Positions 58,108 through 64,000 of a DNA stretch of 64,000 nt are shown here, piece after piece. The position numbers and the translations under genes were made by a program. Location: assembly GCA_001942415.1 (NCBI GenBank), contig MKJX01000044.1:35058-99057 (forward strand), written 5' to 3'. The notes under the pieces were generated by a model, which did not search any database, was not told the DNA's origin, and saw only the letters and a program-made list of their open reading frames with translations. Each line of letters begins with the position of its first letter. Position 1 is the first letter of the stretch. This DNA is from Pseudonocardia sp. CNS-139. Lineage in GTDB: Bacteria; Actinomycetota; Actinomycetes; Mycobacteriales; Pseudonocardiaceae.

Positions 58108-59951
58108 ATGACAGCTGCCGTGGAGGCGCTCGCGGACCCGGGCGACGCGCGGCTGGCCCGGTCGGCCGTCGGGCTGCTCGCGGAGTTCAACGCGGCGGGT
58201 GTGCTGGACCCGTCCGACGTGCACGTCGCCGAGCGGGTGGCGCGGCTGGGCGGCGAGACCGACGAGCGGGTGCTGCTCGCGGTGGCGCTGGCGGTGCGCG
58301 CGGTGCGGCTGGGCTCGGTGTGCGTCGACCTCGGCGCGTGAGCCGGACGGTGCTGGGCGAGGCCGACGAGCTGGTCGACGTGTCGGCGCTGCCCTGGCCG
58401 GAGCCGGCGGCGTGGCTCGCCGCGTGCACGGCCGGGCCGCTCGTCGCGGACGGGCCGGACGCGCCGCCGGGCGCCGCCTGGCCGGCTGGTCGGACGGGCT
58501 GCTCTACCTGGAGCGGTACTGGGGGCGAGGAGGAGGAGCGTGCGGCCGGAGTCGCTGGGCCGAGCGGGCGGCCACCGACCCCCGGCGGCCGACCTCACGA
58601 CGCTGCGGGCGGGCCTCGACCGGCTGTTCGCCGCGCCGGGGTCGGAGCAGCAGCGGCTGGCGGCGGCGGTCGGGGTGCTGCGGCGGGTCACCGTGCTCGC
58701 CGGCGGTCCGGGCACCGGCAAGACCACCACCGTGGCCCGGCTGCTCGCGCTGCTGCACGACCAGCCCGGCCCGCCGCCGCGGGTGGCGCTCGCGGCGCCC
58801 ACCGGGAAGGCCGCGGCCCGGCTGCAGGAGGCGGTCGCCGCGGAGCTGCCGGCGCACCTGCGGGAGAAGGTGCCCGAGGCCGCCACGCTGCACCGGCTGC
58901 TCGGGTGGCGGCCCGGCGCCCGCCGGTTCCGCTACGACCGCACGCAGCGGCTGCCCTACGACGTGGTGGTGGTCGACTCGATGGTCTCGCTCACGATGAT
59001 GGCGCGGCTGCTCGACGCCGTGCGCCCGACGGCGCGGCTCGTGCTGGTCGGCGACCCGGACCAGCTCGCGTCCGTCGAGGCGGGGGCGGTGCTCGGCGAC
59101 CTCGCGCGGGCTCCGGGCCGGCCCGAGCCGGCAATCGACGCGGCGCTGGCCGCGTGCGGCGGGCCCGCCGCGGAGCCGGTGGTCAACGGGGTGGTCACGC
59201 TGCGCCACGTGTGGCGGTTCGGCGGCACCATCGCCGAGCTGGCCGCGGCGGTGCAGGCGGGCGACGCGGACGCGGCCGTCTGCCTGCTCCGCAGCGGGCG
59301 GCCCGACCTGGTGTTCGAGGAGGTCGCGGAGCCGCGGGCCGGGCTCGCTGCGGCGCGGGCGGACGTCGTGCGGGCCGGCCGGGAGCTCACCGAGGCCGCA
59401 CTGGCCGGCGACCCGGAGGCGGCACTCGCGGCGCTGGAGCGCCACCGGGTGCTGTGCGCGCACCGGCGCGGCCCGTTCGGCGTGGCGCGGTGGAGCGCGG
59501 AGATCGAGCGCTGGCTGCGGCCGGGCCCGGCGGCCGGCCCAGGAGGTGGCGCCGGCCCGTGGTACCCGGGGCGGCCGGTGCTCGTCACCGCCAACGACTA
59601 CGACACCGGGCTCTTCAACGGCGACACCGGTGTGGTCGTCGACCTCCCGGAGGGGCTGCGGGTGGCGTTCGCCCGCGGCGGCACACCCACGCTGCACCCG
59701 CCGTCGCGGCTGTCCGAGGTGGCCACGGTGCACGCGATGACCGTGCACCGCGGCCAGGGCAGCCAGTTCCGGCGCGTCACGGTGGTGTTGCCGCCGGCCG
59801 AGTCGCCGCTGCTCACCCGGGAGCTGTTCTATACGGCAGTCACAAGGCGCGGGAACTCGTGCGCGTCGTGGGAACGGAGGATGCTGTGCGAGCTGCGGTG
59901 GGACGTCCGGTCAGCCGGGCGAGTGGCCTGCGGCACCGGCTAGCCGGCTGA
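58108..59951 (+). CDS. recD: Exodeoxyribonuclease V subunit alpha (RecD), four frameshifts and altered Walker B
   Basis: 5'-3' helicase subunit of RecBCD, about 615 residues. Start ATG 58108, 4 bp after the recB stop. Walker A is VTVLAGGPGTGKTTTVARLL; ALAAPTGKAAARLQEAVAAE follows. The Walker B position reads YDVVVVDSMVSLTMMARLLD, where family members have DE[T/A]SMVSL, so two residues including the catalytic Glu are absent (6 bp). LVLVGDPDQLASVEAGAVLG and TVHAMTVHRGQGSQFRRVTV are normal, and the end is RARELVRVVG-like after a lost base near 59848. Other breaks near 58338, 58480 and 58535 fall in the N-terminal domain. Confidence 0.9.
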
Positions 59952-59967
59952 AAGGAGGAGGCGCCAC

Positions 59968-61227
59968 ATGGCCGAGTCGGCGCACCAGCGGGTGCTCGAC
60001 TGGCTGTCCGCCGACGGGCGCGACCCGGCGGACTGCAGCCAGGCCGAGTTCCAGCAGTTCGCCTGGCACACCGTGCCGTACCGGGGCGACGGGCCGTCGG
60101 CCGACGTCGCCGAGGCGTGCGCGCAGCTGCTGGACCTGAGCGGGCGACCACGGGCGGCGGCGGCGATGCGCCGGCACAACCCCGAGGTGCTGGCCGCGTG
60201 GGAGCGGTCGGACTCGGCGGGCTTCCGCGCGTTCGTGAAGGCCAACGACGCCACCGGGATCACGCCGCCCGACACCCGCCTGCTGACGTGGGCCGGCGTG
60301 TTCGGCAGCGTCGAGGCCGAGGTGCTCGACGGCGCCGAACGGCTGCTGGAGGCGGCGGTCGAGGACGGCCGGCTGGTCCCGGGCGGACGGCGCTGGCGGC
60401 ACGCGCAGCGCGACCTGCTGCAGCGGTGGCTGAGCGCCCCGGTGGCCGCGCACGGTGGCGCGGTGCCGGTCGACGCGGTGCGGGCCGAGCGGCGAGAGCG
60501 GTGGCTGGAGTCCGGCACCGAGATCCGCGGCGACATCCTGCGGCGGGCGCTCGGCGTGATCGAGCCGCCGCCGGAGCGCCCCGAGCCGCTGCAGGCGCTG
60601 CTGGACGTCGCGGTGCACACGATCCCGCTCACCGAGGCGCACCGGGTGCCGCCCGCGGTGATCCGGCAGATCGCCGCCCGCCTCGACTGGACCACCCCGG
60701 GCGGCACGGTGCGCAGCGAGCGGCACGTCCCGGCGTTCGTCACGCTGCGGCAGCTGGCCACCGACGCCGGGATGCTCGTCCGGCGCGGCCGGGAGCTGCG
60801 GCTGGGCCCGGCGGGCCGGGCGGCCCAGTCGAGCCCGGAGGTGCTGGCCGAGATGGCCGCGCGGGCCTGGTTCGGTGTGGAGGAGTTCGCCACCGAGGTC
60901 TCCGAGATCGCGGCGTCGGTGCTGCTGGAAGGGCCGGCGGCGGCGAGCCGGATCGCCGACGTCGCCCGGTCCGCGGTGCTGCCGGCCTGGCGCCGGATCG
61001 ACGGCCTGCCGCCCGACCCGGAGGAGCTGCACGACGCCGTGCACGCCTGGCTGCGCAAGGGCCTGGTGCTGGGCTGGGTGGAGCTGTCCTCCGACGAGGA
61101 CGCGGACGACGACACGGGGATCGACCGGGGCACGCCCGGCATCAGCTACCGGCTCACCACCGCCGGCCGCCGCGCCGCGATCGCCGGGCTGATCGGCTGC
61201 GCGCACGCGCCGCGCTCGCGGCCCTAG
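59968..61227 (+). CDS. Hypothetical protein in the recCBD operon
   Basis: Intact 419-residue protein of unknown function, with a strong AAAGGAGGAGG site and only 16 bp after recD. It appears soluble and mostly helical: VLDWLSADGRDPADCSQAEF, RLLTWAGVFGSVEAEVLDGA and DLLQRWLSAPVAAHGGAVPV. Repeated winged-helix-like stretches (VIRQIAARLDWTTPGGTVRS, FVTLRQLATDAGMLVRRGRE) and an acidic stretch (SSDEDADDDTG) before a final TTAGRRAAIAGLIG helix are seen. No catalytic motif is apparent. Its position suggests a link to DNA-end repair, but that is inference; it has no frameshift, unlike its neighbours. Confidence 0.78.
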   Translation: MAESAHQRVLDWLSADGRDPADCSQAEFQQFAWHTVPYRGDGPSADVAEACAQLLDLSGRPRAAAAMRRHNPEVLAAWERSDSAGFRAFVKANDATGITPPDTRLLTWAGVFGSVEAEVLDGAERLLEAAVEDGRLVPGGRRWRHAQRDLLQRWLSAPVAAHGGAVPVDAVRAERRERWLESGTEIRGDILRRALGVIEPPPERPEPLQALLDVAVHTIPLTEAHRVPPAVIRQIAARLDWTTPGGTVRSERHVPAFVTLRQLATDAGMLVRRGRELRLGPAGRAAQSSPEVLAEMAARAWFGVEEFATEVSEIAASVLLEGPAAASRIADVARSAVLPAWRRIDGLPPDPEELHDAVHAWLRKGLVLGWVELSSDEDADDDTGIDRGTPGISYRLTTAGRRAAIAGLIGCAHAPRSRP

Positions 61228-61246
61228 CCGACGTTCGGGGCAGCGG

Positions 61247-61831
61247 TCAGGCGGGCAGGTTCGGGATCACCAGCTCGACGGCGCGGCGCACGGTGTCGCA
61301 GCTGCCGGGCGCGATCAGGCTCACCACGTTCCTGTCGACGCCGACGAACACGCTGCAGATGTCCGCGCCCGCCGGGGCGCCGCCCTCCAGCGCGGCGCCC
61401 GGCGATCTGCGTCTCCCGGTACTCGCCGACGCTCGCGCCGGCCGCGGCCACCGTCTGCAGGTCGATGTCCCGGTAGTACATGAGGATCACGGGGGCGAAG
61501 GTGCCGGGCACGTTCCAGTAGCAGGACGAGACCGGGCCGCCGTCGGTCGCCTCGCCGACCGCGCCGGCCAGGCCGACCTCCGCGAGCTGGTCGGGGCTGA
61601 GGGTGTCGCACAGCGAGCCGCCGCCGGACGGGGACGGGTCCGGCCCGAGCGGGCCGTCGGGCAGTGCCTGGCCGAACGGACCCCCAGCCCGCCGAGGCCG
61701 CTCGCCGTCTCCTGGGGCGTCCCGCCCTCGGGGAAGGCCTGCCCGGCGACCACGCTGCTGCATCCCGCCAGCCCCAGCACCGCCGCCGTCACGATCGCCG
61801 CGGTCGACGCCACCCACCGCATCCGGCCCAT
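61247..61831 (-). CDS. DUF3558 family lipoprotein, two frameshifts
   Basis: About 194 residues. ATG 61831 begins MGRMRWVASTAAIVTAAVLG with lipobox LAGC (cleavage before the Cys near residue 25). The mature DUF3558 domain carries SLCDTLSPDQLAEVGLAGAV (DUF3558 first Cys), GPVSSCYWNVPGTFAPVILM (second Cys), then after the breaks VFVGVDRNVVSLIAPGSCDT and VRRAVELVIPNLPA. Breaks near 61680 (lost base) and 61395 (net +1, extra G). This family is almost confined to actinobacteria and its role is unknown. It is convergent with the recD-linked hypothetical gene. Confidence 0.82.
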
Positions 61832-61937
61832 CCCGTTCCCCCTCGCCCACGGGCGGTTTGTCACCCGTTCGAGGGATGATGCTCCACGCCGTCCGGCGGG
61901 CCGCACGGAGGGCCGGGAGCCGGACGCGCCGGCCCGG

Positions 61938-62891
61938 CTATGCGGCGACGGCGGCCCGGCGCAGGGCCCGGTAGAGCAGGTTGGGCTCGCCGAGGCGGCG
62001 GCGCAGCTCCCGTTCGAGCCCGGCGATCGGGTAGAGGTTCTGCGGGGCGCGGGAGTCCTTGTACTCGGTGGACGCGAACCGCCCGAGCGTCGCCTGGCTG
62101 CGCGCGGCGAGCGCGACGGCGTCCGCGGCGGTCAGCTCGGCGCTGCACTCGACGCGCACGATCCCGGCCCACGGCGCCCCCGGCCGGCACGGCAGCCGCA
62201 GGTACCAGGTGTGCCGCTGCCACGAGCTGCCCAGGCGGAACACGGGCGTGCGCTGCCCGGAGCGCAGCTGCGCGACGACGGCGCCGAGCTGGGGCGGGAG
62301 GTACTGGCTGCGGTGCGTCTTCACGAACCCGATCGTGCGCGGGAGGTGCTGGCGCCCGCGCAGCGCGTCGACGACGAGCAGGTCGTCGGTGTCGCCGTGC
62401 CCGGAGCGGGCCGCCGCGGCGGCCGCGAGCTCGGTGTCGCCCAGCTCGCGCTGGACGGCGAGGCTGAGCACCTGGCCGGGCGCGACGTCGGGCAGGGCGG
62501 CCGTGCGCGTGGCGCGGTACACGCCGGCCGGCGTCGGGACGTCGGTGGCGCCGTGGGCGGTGGTGAACAGCCCGCGCCGGACCTCGGCGGCGACCAGGTA
62601 CGCCCCGCCGTCGGAGCAGCGGACGACCCCGGCCGCGTACGAGGCGCAGAGCGCGGGCGACGCCTCGCCGCTCGGGGACGGCTCGTCGACCCACACCTGC
62701 GCGTCGACCCGCCGCACGCCGTCGACGAACAGCACTGCGGCCGGCGGGACGGCGGCCGGGTCGGGGTCGACCGGCGCCCACTCGGCCATCGGCCGCTCCA
62801 CGTCGAGCACGACCTCGGCGGCCGACTCCCCCAGCTCGGAGTCCAGGCTCGTGCCGTAGGAGGGGTCCCACGGATCCACCGCGAACTTCAC
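61938..62891 (-). CDS. Putative NurA-like nuclease, coupled to an SbcC-like gene
   Basis: Intact 317-residue protein. N-terminal MKFAVDPWDPSYGTSLDSEL and AAVLFVDGVRRVDAQVWVDE give the FVDGxRR type of acidic motif seen in NurA nucleases (Asp near residue 57). TIGFVKTHRSQYLPPQLGAV, SSWQRHTWYLRLPCRPGAPW, GIVRVECSAELTAADAVALA and the end NLYPIAGLERELRRRLGEPN also resemble NurA. The assignment is by motif resemblance only; hypothetical protein is the safe call. ATG 62891 overlaps the stop of the SbcC-like gene (ATGA), so the two are coupled and probably act together. Confidence 0.6.
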   Translation of the reverse strand: MKFAVDPWDPSYGTSLDSELGESAAEVVLDVERPMAEWAPVDPDPAAVPPAAVLFVDGVRRVDAQVWVDEPSPSGEASPALCASYAAGVVRCSDGGAYLVAAEVRRGLFTTAHGATDVPTPAGVYRATRTAALPDVAPGQVLSLAVQRELGDTELAAAAAARSGHGDTDDLLVVDALRGRQHLPRTIGFVKTHRSQYLPPQLGAVVAQLRSGQRTPVFRLGSSWQRHTWYLRLPCRPGAPWAGIVRVECSAELTAADAVALAARSQATLGRFASTEYKDSRAPQNLYPIAGLERELRRRLGEPNLLYRALRRAAVAA

Positions 62892-64000
62892 AGGCTCTCC
62901 CTCGTGATCGAGGACGACCGTTGGTCACGGCTGACGGCGAACCGCACCGGCACCCGCTCGGCCAGCGCCGGCACGTGGGTGATCACGCCTACCAGGCGGT
63001 CGCCGCGGGTGGCGAGCGCCTCCAGGGTGCTCGCGACGGTCTCCAGGTTGGCCTCGTCGAGCGTGCCGAACCCCTCGTCGAGGAAGATCGACTCCAGTCG
63101 CGGCGCCCCGTGCGCGGCGAGCCCGGCCATCTGGTCGGAGAGGGCCAGCGCGAGCGCGAGGCTCGCCTGGAACGTCTCGCCGCCCGACAGCGTCTTGACG
63201 GGCCGGCGGGCGTCGGCGTCGGCGTGGTCGACGACGAGGAACTCGCCGCCCTCGTGGGTCAGCTCGAACTGGCCGCCGGACAGCTCCGCGAGGCTGCGGG
63301 AGGCGTCGGCGACCAGCGTGTCGAGCGCCGACGCGACGAGCCAGCGCGGGAACCCGTCGGAGCGCAGCAGGTTGCCGAGGAGCCTGGCGACCTGCTGCGC
63401 GGACTCGGCCTCGTCCCGGTCGGCGCGCAGCCTCGCGGCGGACGCGCGGCGTTCGGCGACGCGCTCGCGGGTGGCGCGGGCCGTCGCGAGCGCGGCGGCG
63501 ACGGCGGCGGGCGCGGTGCTCCCGACCGGCGGGCCGCCGTGACGCCGTGGGCGGTGAGGTCGTCGGCGACGGCACGTTCGACGCCGGCGAGCGCGGCGCG
63601 GGCGCTCGCCGCGTCCGCGGTGGCCGTCGCGAGCTGCGCGGTCCGCCCGTCGGCGGCGTCGCGGGCCCACGCGACGAGCGCCTGCCACGCGGCGAGCAGC
63701 TCCACGCCGCCGACCGCGGGCGCCCCGAGCGGGCACGAGCGGGTCGCGCGCGGCGCGCAGCGCGTCCCAGGCCGCCCTGCTCTCGTGCGTGACGTCGGCC
63801 TCGGCGCGTTCGGCCGTGCGCAGTGCGGTGCGGGCGCTGCGCAGCGCGGCGTCCGCCGAACGGACGGCGGCCTCCAGCGCGTCGATCCGCTCCAGCTCGA
63901 CGGCGGCCTCGCCGTCGGAGGGGCCGCCGGTCAGCGCCGCGGTGAGCCGGTCAGCGCCGCGGTGAGCGCTCGATGGTTCTGCAGCACGGCGTCGAGCGCG
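62888..64000 (-). CDS. sbcC: SbcC/Rad50-like SMC-family ATPase, 3' part only (runs off the window)
   Basis: C-terminal end of an SMC-type ATPase of the SbcC/Rad50 class; the start lies beyond position 64000. Seen parts are the coiled-coil and helix region (ARLRADRDEAESAQQVARLL), FPRWLVASALDTLVADASRS, the ABC signature VKTLSGGETFQASLALALAL and Walker B RLESIFLDEGFGTLDEANLE. It ends VPVRFAVSRDQRSS with the stop overlapping the NurA-like start. Breaks in the reading frame lie near 63540, and the 20-bp duplication at 63929-63968 also disrupts it. SbcC partners with an SbcD nuclease; here the overlapping partner is the NurA-like gene. Confidence 0.85.
   Translation of the reverse strand, partial: RARRRAAEPSSAHRGADRLTAALTGGPSDGEAAVELERIDALEAAVRSADAALRSARTALRTAERAEADVTHESRAAWDALRAARDPLVPARGARGRRRGAARRVAGARRVGPRRRRRADRAARDGHRGRGERPRRARRRRTCRRRRPHRPRRHGGPPVGSTAPAAVAAALATARATRERVAERRASAARLRADRDEAESAQQVARLLGNLLRSDGFPRWLVASALDTLVADASRSLAELSGGQFELTHEGGEFLVVDHADADARRPVKTLSGGETFQASLALALALSDQMAGLAAHGAPRLESIFLDEGFGTLDEANLETVASTLEALATRGDRLVGVITHVPALAERVPVRFAVSRDQRSSSITRESL
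63929..63968. repeat. Perfect-adjacent 20-bp tandem duplication within the SbcC-like gene
   Basis: GGTCAGCGCCGCGGTGAGCC (63929-63948) is followed directly by GGTCAGCGCCGCGGTGAGCG (63949-63968), 19 of 20 identical. As 20 is not a multiple of three, the duplication shifts the coding frame. It could be slippage, a real mutation or an assembly error. Confidence 0.85.

Noticed and set aside
60117..63542. A plus-strand frame of about 1,140 codons opposite the DUF3558, NurA-like and SbcC-like genes
   Set aside because: It has no ribosome-binding site or motif, and the minus strand carries coherent families with overlapping start/stop codons.

Overview
The window is high-GC DNA with strong G/C third-position bias, GTG starts, GTGA/ATGA gene overlaps and leaderless TANNNT promoters. 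Gene content (IdeR, mycothiol-type DinB/MDMPI proteins, DUF4192, DUF3558, an SCO5389-family protein, PAC2, an F420/PPOX oxidoreductase, RecBCD, HdeD/DUF308) points to an actinobacterium, probably in or near Pseudonocardiaceae. It looks like ordinary chromosome. I see no rRNA, tRNA, CRISPR array, transposase or prophage.

Layout. 0.1-8.4 kb: panB, a GCS2-family ligase and a nitroreductase, then a minus-strand run of an RNB exoribonuclease, a DinB/MDMPI protein, an FAH hydrolase and an orphan CoxL-like molybdoenzyme subunit. 8.5-21.3 kb: class I fumarase, a type II GNAT/acyl-CoA-synthetase protein acyltransferase beside an AcuC-like deacetylase and a mercaptopyruvate sulfurtransferase, divergent ideR, galE, DUF4192, sthA and an M23 peptidase. 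21.8-30 kb: a secreted protein diverging from a two-component system, a CapA lipoprotein, oxidoreductases, small lipoproteins and membrane proteins, and a PadR regulator. 30-37.5 kb: SCO5389-family protein with a CooC-like ATPase, MFS transporter, PAC2, an AceE/transketolase-like enzyme diverging from an Lrp regulator, and HdeD. 37.6-50.5 kb: BCCT transporter, quinone reductase, methyltransferase, TetR, a second DinB/MDMPI protein, a short histidine kinase, a Gfo/Idh-DUF993-TIM-barrel cassette behind a LacI-type operator, an unknown 560-aa protein and phosphoglucomutase. 51.4-64 kb: recC-recB-recD plus an unknown gene, a DUF3558 lipoprotein, and an overlapping sbcC / NurA-like pair running off the right edge.

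How genes work together: the acyltransferase and deacetylase suggest reversible lysine acylation next to acetyl-CoA and redox genes (fum, sthA). The last 12.6 kb is a cluster for processing DNA ends. The sugar cassette is translationally coupled throughout.

Data caution: about half of the conserved genes carry one or more single-base indels, mostly one base lost from a 2-4 base homopolymer. Protein similarity continues in another frame each time. I treat these as probable sequence errors, annotate the genes as whole CDS with the break positions (approximate, usually within 10 bp), and do not call them pseudogenes.
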